NCBI GenBank assembly: GCA_016176845.1
Contig: JACOWJ010000031.1
Location: 1 to 33,685 of the forward strand
Length of the DNA stretch: 33,685 nucleotides
Origin: Nitrospinota bacterium
GTDB taxonomy: Bacteria; 2-12-FULL-45-22; JACOWJ01
Reading direction: 5' to 3'
Shown here: piece by piece, positions 23,147 through 30,330 of the stretch
Layout: each line of letters opens with the position of its first letter
Position numbering within the stretch: the stretch's first letter is position 1
Position numbers and translations under genes: made by a program
The notes under the pieces: generated by a model
The model's input: only the letters and a program-made list of their open reading frames with translations
What the model was told of the DNA's origin: nothing
The model's database searches: none

Positions 23147-23565
23147 GGCCCGTCGGGGCTCTCAACGCCCCAACCGAAACGCTCTCCCTCCATCTGTAAC
23201 TGCAGCTGGCCGAGGGCCTCCCTCATTATTATTCCCTCGGCCAGTCAGCGGCCTCGTCGGTATCCGAGCTGCCCGTAACGGCCAGGCCATCATCGATTGG
23301 ATGGGTGGGACACACCCCTTGTGAGGTGCGCCCCACTGATCCAACTTTTGCCAAGGAAGAAGTGAAGTAAGGATGATTGCGCACTCCTTCGCGCCAAAAT
23401 CGAGGATTATTACGCACTTCGTCGTTTGTCGCTGCGCCGCTTTCAGTTGACAGGAGCACGGGAATCGGTTAAAGTGTCGTTGATATATCAAGCTTTTTAC
23501 GCCGTATCGATCGCTGAATTTCTTCCATCTCTCGGGACGAATGGGGTGTTTGGGATTACGGGAAA
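23147..23565. other. Intergenic region without a supported gene
   Basis: These 419 bases hold a perfect 10-bp inverted repeat TGGCCGAGGG/CCCTCGGCCA (23207-23216, 23234-23243) with a 17-nt loop and no T-tract, and the HIT-thiDN promoter. A minus-strand open frame of about 110 codons (23162-23491) has no family resemblance or convincing start and is not called. Confidence 0.6.
23447..23475 (+). promoter_or_regulatory. Sigma70-type promoter of the HIT-thiDN unit
   Basis: A perfect TTGACA (23447-23452), 17-nt spacer and TAAAGT (23470-23475). Predicted start near 23482, about 84 nt before the HIT gene. Confidence 0.75.
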
Positions 23566-23910
23566 ATGAAAGGCTGCATATTCTGTCAAGCCATTGCGGG
23601 AGAAAGGCCAGCCAAAAAGGTCTGGGAGGACGAGAAGGTGCTGGTGATCGAGGACATCCATCCCCAGGCCCCTGTCCACCTCCTGATCCTGCCCAAGAAG
23701 CACATCGCCACCCTCCTGGAGGTCGGGGAGGAGGACCAGGACCTTCTGGGCGCCATTGTGCTTACGGCCAAAAGGTTGGCGGAGATCCATGGGGTCTCGC
23801 AGCGGGGCTTTCGCCTGGTGGCGAACTGCCTGGCCGAGGCCGGGCAATCCGTCTTCCATCTTCATTTCCACTTCCTGGCCGGAAGGCCGATGCGGTGGCC
23901 GCCGGGGTAA
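23566..23910 (+). CDS. HIT-family nucleotide hydrolase/transferase (HINT-like)
   Basis: Predicted 114 aa, the usual HINT length. The histidine triad HLHFHFLAG lies at 98-106, with His98, His100 and His102. HINT proteins hydrolyse purine nucleotide phosphoramidates. The N-terminal CIFC (C4, C7) and the [23 protein letters not shown] segment are typical, and the Cys pair may bind zinc with a triad histidine. The gene has a weak ribosome site (GGGA near the ATG) but a strong promoter 90 nt upstream. It is 26 nt before thiDN and shares that promoter. The metabolic substrate cannot be deduced. Confidence 0.92.
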   Translation: MKGCIFCQAIAGERPAKKVWEDEKVLVIEDIHPQAPVHLLILPKKHIATLLEVGEEDQDLLGAIVLTAKRLAEIHGVSQRGFRLVANCLAEAGQSVFHLHFHFLAGRPMRWPPG

Positions 23911-23936
23911 GCGTAACCAGCTTTGAGGAGGTCCCA

Positions 23937-25283
23937 GTGAATCGCGAAACGGTTCTGACCATCGCAGGCTCCGACCCCTGCGGAGGGGCGGGGATCCAGG
24001 CCGATCTGAAGACCCTGGCGGCCTGTGGGGTCCATGGCGTATCGGCCATCACCGCCATCACGGCCCAGAATACCAGCGGCGTCCAGCAGGTCTTTCCCCT
24101 GCCGGCGGAGCAGGTGGCCGCCCAGATCGACGCAGTGGCGGGAGACCTGAAGATCGCAGCCGCCAAGACCGGGATCCTCTGTCAGGCCGCGATCGTCCGG
24201 GTCGTCTGCCAAAAGGCGGTCCAATACCGCCTGGAGAAATTGGTCGTCGACCCCGTCTTGTGGTCAGGGAGCGGCCATCCCTTCTTGCAGGGGGAAGACC
24301 TCCGCGTCTTCCAGGCGGAGCTGGTTCCCCGGGCTTACCTGTTAACCCCCAACCTGACCGAGGCCGAGGCCTTGACCGGCCTGAGGGGCATCCAGGACAC
24401 GAGGGGGATGAAGGAGGCCGCGGTGAAGTTGCATGGATTGGGGGCCAGAAACGTCTTGCTCAAGGGAGGCCATCTGCCGGGAGAGCCGCTCGACCTGCTC
24501 TACGATGGCCTCGCCTTCACGGAGTACCGGGAGGAGCGAAGGCCCGGGCTGGCCCATGGGACCGGCTGCACGCTGGCGGCGGCCATTGCAGCGGGACTGG
24601 CCAGGGGGTTAGATCTGCAAGCGGCCGTAGGCAAAGCGAAGGCCTACCTGACTGCCCTGCTGGATCATCCCCTGAAGGTAGGCCAGGGGCAGCTGCTGCT
24701 CGATCCCCTCTTTCCACTGCGGCGAGAGGCGGAGCGTTATGCCCTCCTCCAGGAGACGAATCGGGCCCTGGAGCGGCTCAAGCAAGAGAAGATTGGACGG
24801 CTCATTCCCGAGGTGCAGAGCAACCTTGGGGTGGCCCTGACGGGGGCCGAAGGGGCGGAGGATGTTTTGGCGGTGCCCGGTCGCATCATCGGCCTGGGGG
24901 AGGAGATCCACTGGATCCGCCCCCCCGCCTTTGGGGCCTCGCGGCACGTGGCCAAGATCATCCTCACTGTCCTGCGGCACGACCCGGCCCGGAGAGCCGC
25001 CATGAACCTCCGCTATTCTCCCGAGATCCTGGAGGCCTGTCGTCGCCTGCAGCTCAGGATCGGCTCCTTCGATCGATCCGACGAGCCGGCGGAGGTGATG
25101 AGCCGCGAGGGGGCTTCCCTGGAATGGGGGACGGAGGAAGCGATCCGGCGCTTCGGGGGGGTGCCCGACATCATCCACGATGGAGGGGGAATCGGGAAGG
25201 AGGCCATGATCCGCGTCCTGGGAAACGACGCTGAAGATCTGGCCAACCGAGTCATCGCAATCCACCGGGAATTGACAAGTTAG
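23937..25283 (+). CDS. thiDN: Bifunctional HMP/HMP-P kinase - thiamine-phosphate synthase (ThiD-ThiN fusion)
   Basis: At 448 aa it joins two enzymes of thiamine synthesis. Residues 1-265 are Thi[21 protein letters not shown] (substrate site), [39 protein letters not shown] and [18 protein letters not shown] (catalytic Cys region). The remainder is ThiN (PF10120-like), which replaces Thi[52 protein letters not shown] and [20 protein letters not shown]. The fusion is common in archaea and occurs in some anaerobic bacteria. The start is GTG 23937, with GAGGAGGT 4 nt upstream; an open frame continuing upstream overlaps the HIT gene out of frame and is not real. No thiE or TPP riboswitch is visible. 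Confidence 0.93.
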   Translation: MNRETVLTIAGSDPCGGAGIQADLKTLAACGVHGVSAITAITAQNTSGVQQVFPLPAEQVAAQIDAVAGDLKIAAAKTGILCQAAIVRVVCQKAVQYRLEKLVVDPVLWSGSGHPFLQGEDLRVFQAELVPRAYLLTPNLTEAEALTGLRGIQDTRGMKEAAVKLHGLGARNVLLKGGHLPGEPLDLLYDGLAFTEYREERRPGLAHGTGCTLAAAIAAGLARGLDLQAAVGKAKAYLTALLDHPLKVGQGQLLLDPLFPLRREAERYALLQETNRALERLKQEKIGRLIPEVQSNLGVALTGAEGAEDVLAVPGRIIGLGEEIHWIRPPAFGASRHVAKIILTVLRHDPARRAAMNLRYSPEILEACRRLQLRIGSFDRSDEPAEVMSREGASLEWGTEEAIRRFGGVPDIIHDGGGIGKEAMIRVLGNDAEDLANRVIAIHRELTS

Positions 25284-25380
25284 GGGACAGGGAACAGGGG
25301 ATAGGAACTCCCTCTCTCTATTTCCTGCTCATGGTGGTACTGCAATCATCGGAAAAGGAAATTCCTATACGATTAAATTA
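25276..25380 (-). repeat. Dispersed repeat of about 105-110 bp, copy 2
   Basis: The reverse complement of 19326-19436 with only a few changes. It begins at the thiDN stop codon. Together the two copies flank etfB, etfA, the radical SAM gene, HIT and thiDN (about 5.8 kb) as an inverted pair. Confidence 0.85.
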
Positions 25381-25437
25381 GATTCCTCGCTTCGCTCGGA
25401 ATGACAAAAGTAGAAACTGTCATCCCGAAGGAGCGAT
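25378..25437. repeat. CTCGCTTCGCTCGGAATGAC repeat, copy 1
   Basis: It shares 29 identical bases with 26100-26128, in the same orientation. An inner GAATGACA and a later TGTCATCCC can pair in a hairpin. It lies after the thiDN repeat and before the engB stop. Confidence 0.8.
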
Positions 25438-25486
25438 GTAGGCCGAAGCCCTGCAGGATAGGTGATGAGAAAAAGGGTTCAAACCC

Positions 25487-26089
25487 TTACTTCAGGCGAC
25501 GGGCCTTAGCGCACATTTCGATGAGATGCCATAGATCCTCTCTGCCTTCTCCGGTCTTAGAGGAGAAGATCACACTGGTCATATCGGCATCCCTCCAGTA
25601 GGGCGTATCTTTCAAGTTCTCCCCCATCTCCCGCCTCTTCTCTCTTCCCAACTTATCGGCCTTATTTAAGACCGCGATGGCAGGAATTCGGTAATGGTCC
25701 AGCCACTCTCGCATCATGATGTCCAGCTCTGTGGGCCCAATCCGGATGTCCAGGATGTGCACAACGGCCCTCAGCGTCCGCCTTTGGGCCAGATAGGCCT
25801 CCATCATCGGGCGCCAGGTAGCCCGGACCGCCTCGGGCACGCGGGCATAGCCATAGCCCGGCAGATCCACGAAGATCAACTGCTGGTCGATGTTAAAGAA
25901 ATTGATGAGCTGAGTCTTGCCCGGGGTGGAACTGATTTTGGCCACTCCCTTCCGCTGCAACAAGGCGTTGATGAGCGAGGACTTGCCCACGTTGGAGCGC
26001 CCCGCAAAGGCGATCTCCGGCAAGCCCTCCCTCGGATATTGCGGGGGAGATTTGGCGCTGGTGAGAAACTCGACCGTCTTGACCTTCAT
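25487..26089 (-). CDS. engB: Ribosome biogenesis GTP-binding protein YsxC/EngB
   Basis: At 200 aa it is a complete single-domain GTPase of the EngB/YihA group, required for 50S ribosome assembly. G1 is GRSNVGKS (30-37), followed by ISSTPGKTQLINFF (G2/switch region), G3 VDLPGYGYA, G4 NKAD and a G5 region SVIFSSKTGEG. The usual TKAD of G4 is NKAD, which still fits guanine recognition. The ATG at 26089 has no clear Shine-Dalgarno sequence. The gene is bracketed by two copies of the CTCGCTTCGCTCGG repeat. It is probably constitutive, and nothing links it functionally to thiamine genes. Confidence 0.94.
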   Translation of the reverse strand: MKVKTVEFLTSAKSPPQYPREGLPEIAFAGRSNVGKSSLINALLQRKGVAKISSTPGKTQLINFFNIDQQLIFVDLPGYGYARVPEAVRATWRPMMEAYLAQRRTLRAVVHILDIRIGPTELDIMMREWLDHYRIPAIAVLNKADKLGREKRREMGENLKDTPYWRDADMTSVIFSSKTGEGREDLWHLIEMCAKARRLK

Positions 26090-26099
26090 CGGAATGAAC

Positions 26100-26152
26100 T
26101 TAGATTCCTCGCTTCGCTCGGAATGACAGGCATACTATTTGTCATTTCGAAG
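26100..26152. repeat. CTCGCTTCGCTCGGAATGAC repeat, copy 2
   Basis: Begins 11 nt before the engB start, in the same orientation as the copy at 25378-25437. Its later GTCATTTCGAAGGAGCG arm can pair with the first part. Confidence 0.8.
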
Positions 26153-26212
26153 GAGCGTTAGCGACTGAGAAATCTGAAAAAAATGGAAATTCCTATGCTC
26201 TAAATTTAGACA

Positions 26213-26300
26213 AGATGAACAGGATAAAACAGGATAAACAGGATTCGTCAACTTCCTGTCCTCATCCTGTCCGTCCTGATAAATCCTGTCAATCCTGTCA
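26213..26300. repeat. CAGGATAA-word inverted repeat
   Basis: Tandem AACAGGATAAAACAGGATAA words (26218-26243) face tandem ATCCTGTC words (26265-26300). This is another member of the spacer hairpin class with its own word, next to a GGAAATTCC core near 26306. Confidence 0.7.
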
Positions 26301-26328
26301 AAAAAGGAAATTCCTGGTTACGATTAAC

Positions 26329-27681
26329 TTACTCTTCGAACTTATGAATGACCAGCCCGCTGAGGAGCTTGGGGTAGAAATAGGTGGACTTCTCCGGCAT
26401 TCGATGGCCCGCAGTGGCCACCCGCCGGACCTCTTCGATCCGCGTGGGGTTCAGCAGGAAGGCCAGCGAATAGCCCTCCGAGCGAACCGAACGGATCGCC
26501 TGGGCGGCGTCTTGCGTATAGCCCAAACACTCCCCCTGGATCTCCTCTGGGGTCAGCCCCAACGCCCCTTCCAACAGGAGGAGGTGGAGGATGACCACAT
26601 CCAGGCTCCTCCAGACCTCGGGGATACCCCCACGCAGGAAGACCGGTGGAAGGGCCTCCCCTTTCAGGGTCAACTGGTAAGCGCGATCTTCCCCTGCGTA
26701 AAGGCCGAAGGCATGGCGAGCTCCCCTACCCTTTTGGGCCATCGTCTCCAGCATCGCCCTCGCCCATCCGGCCTCGTCTTCTCCTGCCGGGTCAAGGGGA
26801 AGCTGTTCGACCTGGAAATGCTCTCCGATCCTCTCCAGCAGGGAGGGCAACGACTTCGGTCCCTGGTCAGGAATTCGGCGGACCAGTCGATGGGTGGGCA
26901 GGATCGAGATCCCCTCATCATCATCCAGGTTGGCCAGGTAGATCATCGTGTAATTGAAGGACTCTTCCCCAGAGCAGGAAGGCAAAATTCCCCTCATCTC
27001 TCGCTGATACTCCAGGGCGGTCTCATAGCGGTGATGGCCGTCGGCAATCAGGACCTGGCAGTCCCTCATGGCGGATGAGACCTTTTCTGCGACCTCCTTG
27101 TGGGAAAGGGCCCACAGGGCATGCTCCACCCCCTGGTCGTCCTCGACCTGAAATCGAGGTACCTGGCGAGCTTCCACCTCCTGAAGCAGGGCGTTGACCT
27201 CCTGAGCCGGATCGGAGTACAGGCCGAAGATGGGGCTGAGATTGGCCCGACAACTCCTCATCAAGGCCAGGCGATCGGCCTTCGGGGCGGGGAGGGTCTT
27301 CTCATGGGGCAGGACGTCTCCTTTCCCGTACTCCTCCAGCCGGATCAGGCCGATGAAGCCCCTCCTCACCCGCCTTCTCCCCTCCAAGGAGTAGGTCTGT
27401 CGGTACAGGTAAAAGGAGGGATGCGTGTCAGCCCGCAGGACTCCGCGCTGCAGCCAGGAGCTGAGGAGCTCGGCTGCCCGGGTGTAACGGTTGCAGTTGG
27501 CATGATCTCCCGGGTAGATTTGCCCTAAAATGAGCCGGATGATGTTATAAGGGCTTCTCTGATGGTAGAGCTCTTGTTCCTTCGGAGAGATCACATCGTA
27601 AGGGGGGGCCACTACCCCTTTCATATCTCCCACCACTTCCGAATTGTAAAGGGTTCCCTTGAAAGGGATTACAATGGCCAT
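26329..27681 (-). CDS. DUF1015 family protein
   Basis: At 450 aa it matches the DUF1015 family (PF06245-like) in length and signature: IPFKGTLYNS, VVAPPYDVISP near the N-terminus, PHEKTLPAPKADRL, ADGHHRYETALEYQ and the late GGIPEVWRSLDVVILHLLLLEG. The function of the family is not established. The ADGHHRYET and PHEKT segments look like conserved active-site residues of an unknown enzyme, and some members sit beside amino-acid or serine metabolism genes. The start ATG 27681 is 18 nt after the upstream gene's stop, so the two are probably co-transcribed. No strong ribosome site is visible. Confidence 0.9.
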   Translation of the reverse strand: MAIVIPFKGTLYNSEVVGDMKGVVAPPYDVISPKEQELYHQRSPYNIIRLILGQIYPGDHANCNRYTRAAELLSSWLQRGVLRADTHPSFYLYRQTYSLEGRRRVRRGFIGLIRLEEYGKGDVLPHEKTLPAPKADRLALMRSCRANLSPIFGLYSDPAQEVNALLQEVEARQVPRFQVEDDQGVEHALWALSHKEVAEKVSSAMRDCQVLIADGHHRYETALEYQREMRGILPSCSGEESFNYTMIYLANLDDDEGISILPTHRLVRRIPDQGPKSLPSLLERIGEHFQVEQLPLDPAGEDEAGWARAMLETMAQKGRGARHAFGLYAGEDRAYQLTLKGEALPPVFLRGGIPEVWRSLDVVILHLLLLEGALGLTPEEIQGECLGYTQDAAQAIRSVRSEGYSLAFLLNPTRIEEVRRVATAGHRMPEKSTYFYPKLLSGLVIHKFEE

Positions 27682-27699
27682 GGCTTCATTTCTCGCTTC

Positions 27700-28614
27700 T
27701 CACTTTGATGGTTTATATTTGTAAACGACCCGGTCTCCCGTCTGCATCTCGGAGAGAGAATAAGTAATGATGGCCGTGGCCGTCCTTTCCCGGGTAGAGA
27801 TCACCACCAGTTCCCCGAGCTCGATCTGTGGGAGCTGGCGTTGTTCCAAGGCCAGCTCCTCGACCACTTTTCCCGGGCGATAGACCGTAAATATATCCCC
27901 CGGGGCGGTCCCGTCATTGCTCCCCCGATCGATATAGACGATATCGTTCTGCCCCACGAACTGCTTGTCCTCCTTGAGGGCCACGATGACCCCACGGATG
28001 TCCTTGGCCTCGGGGACCTTAAGGGCCTCCACTTGAGGGACTTCGGGCTCCTCATACGAGGTGATCCGATCCCCCTTAAAGATGGGGTTATTGTAAGACT
28101 CAGCAATAATCGCGGTGGAGATCTTCTCCTGGCATTCGATCACCTCCAAAGTGCCCAAGGCGGTAACCAGATAACCCAGAGGCTCCTGCGTAAAAGGATG
28201 AGCCACGAGCTTTCCCAAGCGATAGACAAGAAATGTCTCCCCCGGGAAAACCCCTTCCACCTTTCCCGCGTTGATATAAACTACGTCGCCCTCCGCCAAG
28301 GCCTCCACATCTTTTTCGCCGGCAAAAATCCTTTTATCCGAAGGCGAAATTTCGGTAGAAAGAATGTACCCAGCCCTCTCCAATTGGGATCTGGACGCCA
28401 CGGGCCGTTGAGACCTCCTTCCCAGTCCGGTCGTGGGGGATTCTCCCGCGCCCTTTCCCGTGGCGCTCGCGGAAGGCCCAGTAGGGGCGGTTCGCGAGCC
28501 ATCCATACCGGCGTGCGTATGGGTGGGGGCGGGGAAGCCCCCCCCTTCAAGGGGTCCCCCCCAAAGCGGCAAGCTCAACCACAGAAAACCCAAGCAAGCG
28601 GAGGTCCGTATCAT
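27700..28614 (-). CDS. Exported protein with a duplicated domain, function unknown
   Basis: Predicted 304 aa. A signal peptide (IRTSACLGFLWLSLPLWG) leads to a low-complexity Gly/Pro/Ser/Thr linker (about residues 22-70). Then come two related units of about 90 residues: VVYINAGKVEGVFPGETFLVYRLGKL...AIIAESYNNPIFKGDRI and IVYIDRGSNDGTAPGDIFTVYRPGKV...AIITYSLSEMQTGDRVV. Each ends with a GDR motif. The layout suggests a periplasmic or envelope protein of beta-strand modules. I chose ATG 28614, 5 nt after GAAGG; TTG 28626, 6 nt after GGAGG in the rng stop region, is the other option. It overlaps or abuts rng and is followed by DUF1015. Confidence 0.7.
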   Translation of the reverse strand: MIRTSACLGFLWLSLPLWGGPLEGGGFPAPTHTHAGMDGSRTAPTGPSASATGKGAGESPTTGLGRRSQRPVASRSQLERAGYILSTEISPSDKRIFAGEKDVEALAEGDVVYINAGKVEGVFPGETFLVYRLGKLVAHPFTQEPLGYLVTALGTLEVIECQEKISTAIIAESYNNPIFKGDRITSYEEPEVPQVEALKVPEAKDIRGVIVALKEDKQFVGQNDIVYIDRGSNDGTAPGDIFTVYRPGKVVEELALEQRQLPQIELGELVVISTRERTATAIITYSLSEMQTGDRVVYKYKPSK

Positions 28615-28627
28615 TTTGGCCTTCAAT

Positions 28628-30241
28628 TCAATCCTCCAGAGCAACCACCTCGAAGTCCTCTCGGTGCAGATTATTGTCCACCTTGACGATGATCTTCACC
28701 TGGAGGTCCTTCTCCAATTGGTCCAGGTAAGCGCTCTCCTCGCCATAAATCAGATCGGCCACCTCGGGATGGACTGTGACCAAAATCTTCTTTTCCCCAT
28801 CGGGAGTCCCCTTATAGAAAACCCCGGCATCCCGCTCCAGGGCCTCCGGGCTCAGGTCTCCGCCCCGACTGGCAGAATGCCGGACCCGCTGGATCTCCCG
28901 GAACACCTCGTAACAGACCGTGGTAGTTGATCGGATCCTACCCGTCCCATCGCAATCCGGGCAGGGCTGGCACAATGTCCTCTCGAGGCTTTCCCTCACC
29001 CGCTGGCGCGTCATCTCCACCAGGCCCAATTCCGAGACCTTCAGGATATTGGTTTTAGAGCGGTCCCTCTTGAGGGCCTCCTCCAGGGCCCGGAAGACCC
29101 TTTCCTTGCTCTCCTCCTTGTCCATATCGATGAAATCGATGATAATCAGCCCCCCCATGTTCCGCAGGCGAATCTGGTGGGCGATCTTTTTGATTGCCTC
29201 CAGGTTGGTCTTCAGGACGGTTTCCTCTGGGTCCCTTTCGCCCACGAATCGGCCCGTATTTACATCGATGGTACAGAGGGCCTCGGTCTGCTCGATGACG
29301 ATATAGCCGCCCGACTCCAACCAGATCTTTCGTCCCAGGGCCTTATTGATCTCCAGCTCGATGTTGTAAGCATCGAAGATGGGCTCCTTTCCGGAGTAAA
29401 GCTCCACCTTCGATTCCAGCTGAGGGGAGAAGGTCCGGATGAATTCCAGGCAGTTGTGGTATTCTTCCGGGAAATCGATGACGAGCCGATCGACCTCGTG
29501 AGTGAAGAGATCCCGGATGGTCCTCAGAACCAGGTTGAGGTCCCGGTGAACCAGACAAGCTGGGGAGACCCTCTCGCTCTTATCCAGGATATTCCGCCAA
29601 AGCCGGTTCAGATAGGCAATATCCTGGGCGAATTCCTCCATGTTCTTCCCTTCGCTCGCTGTGCGCACGATGTATCCTACCCGGGGCTCCTTGATCTGGC
29701 GGATCATCTCTTTGAGTCTCTTTCGTTCCTCATCGTTTTCGATGCGTCGAGAGATCCCGATCTGATCGATGGTGGGCATGAAGACCAGGTAACGGCCGGG
29801 CAAGGTAATGTATGACGTCAGCCGAGGGCCCTTGCCTCCCAGGGGGTTTTTGGAAACCTGGACCAGGATCTCCTGCCCCTTCTGCAGCATCTCCTCGATC
29901 GGGATGTGTCCCTGGAGCTTGATCCGGCGCTGCACGGGGAGGGTTTCCTCGATCTTCTCCCCACCTTCCAGGGCCTCCCCCTTCATCATCTCCTCGTATT
30001 CTTCCAGGCTGGCGACGAAGTCCACATCCGAGACGTATAAGAAGCCTGCCTTTTCCAGACCGATATCCACAAAGGCCGCCTGCATTCCAGGGAGCACATT
30101 GAGGATTCTTCCCTTATACACATTGCCCACCACGCCCCGGTCTTTACTCCGCTCGATGTAAAGCTCCGAGACCATGTGGTTTTCCAGGATCGCGACGCGG
30201 GTCTCCAGATCGTTCCCATTGATGATGATTTCGGTGGACAT
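28628..30241 (-). CDS. rng: Ribonuclease G (RNase E/G family)
   Basis: At 537 aa it is the RNase G form, without the RNase E C-terminal scaffold. The start STEIIINGNDLETRVAILE and an S1 RNA-binding region (VGNVYKGRILNVLPGMQAAFVDIG) precede the catalytic core. Magnesium-binding Asp residues are in CTIDVNTGRFVG and LIIIDFIDMDK. The zinc-link CPDCDGTG follows (CQPCPDC). It cleaves single-stranded RNA 5' to 5S/16S rRNA ends and mRNAs, as part of rRNA maturation and mRNA decay. The S1 region has an insertion (EYEEMMKGEALEGGEKIEE), as in many non-gamma-proteobacterial homologues. No convincing ribosome site precedes the ATG. Confidence 0.94.
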   Translation of the reverse strand: MSTEIIINGNDLETRVAILENHMVSELYIERSKDRGVVGNVYKGRILNVLPGMQAAFVDIGLEKAGFLYVSDVDFVASLEEYEEMMKGEALEGGEKIEETLPVQRRIKLQGHIPIEEMLQKGQEILVQVSKNPLGGKGPRLTSYITLPGRYLVFMPTIDQIGISRRIENDEERKRLKEMIRQIKEPRVGYIVRTASEGKNMEEFAQDIAYLNRLWRNILDKSERVSPACLVHRDLNLVLRTIRDLFTHEVDRLVIDFPEEYHNCLEFIRTFSPQLESKVELYSGKEPIFDAYNIELEINKALGRKIWLESGGYIVIEQTEALCTIDVNTGRFVGERDPEETVLKTNLEAIKKIAHQIRLRNMGGLIIIDFIDMDKEESKERVFRALEEALKRDRSKTNILKVSELGLVEMTRQRVRESLERTLCQPCPDCDGTGRIRSTTTVCYEVFREIQRVRHSASRGGDLSPEALERDAGVFYKGTPDGEKKILVTVHPEVADLIYGEESAYLDQLEKDLQVKIIVKVDNNLHREDFEVVALED

Positions 30242-30330
30242 TTTTTGACCGTGAAAATGCCCGGGTCTCTCTGGAGCCCATTTTATTGTCGGGGGCAGCC
30301 AGCTTTGCCGGGCGATGACGGTTTAAATGG

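Noticed and set aside
23162-23491. A minus-strand open frame of 109 codons in the intergenic region
   Set aside because: No recognisable similarity, no convincing ribosome site, and its composition does not look like protein coding.
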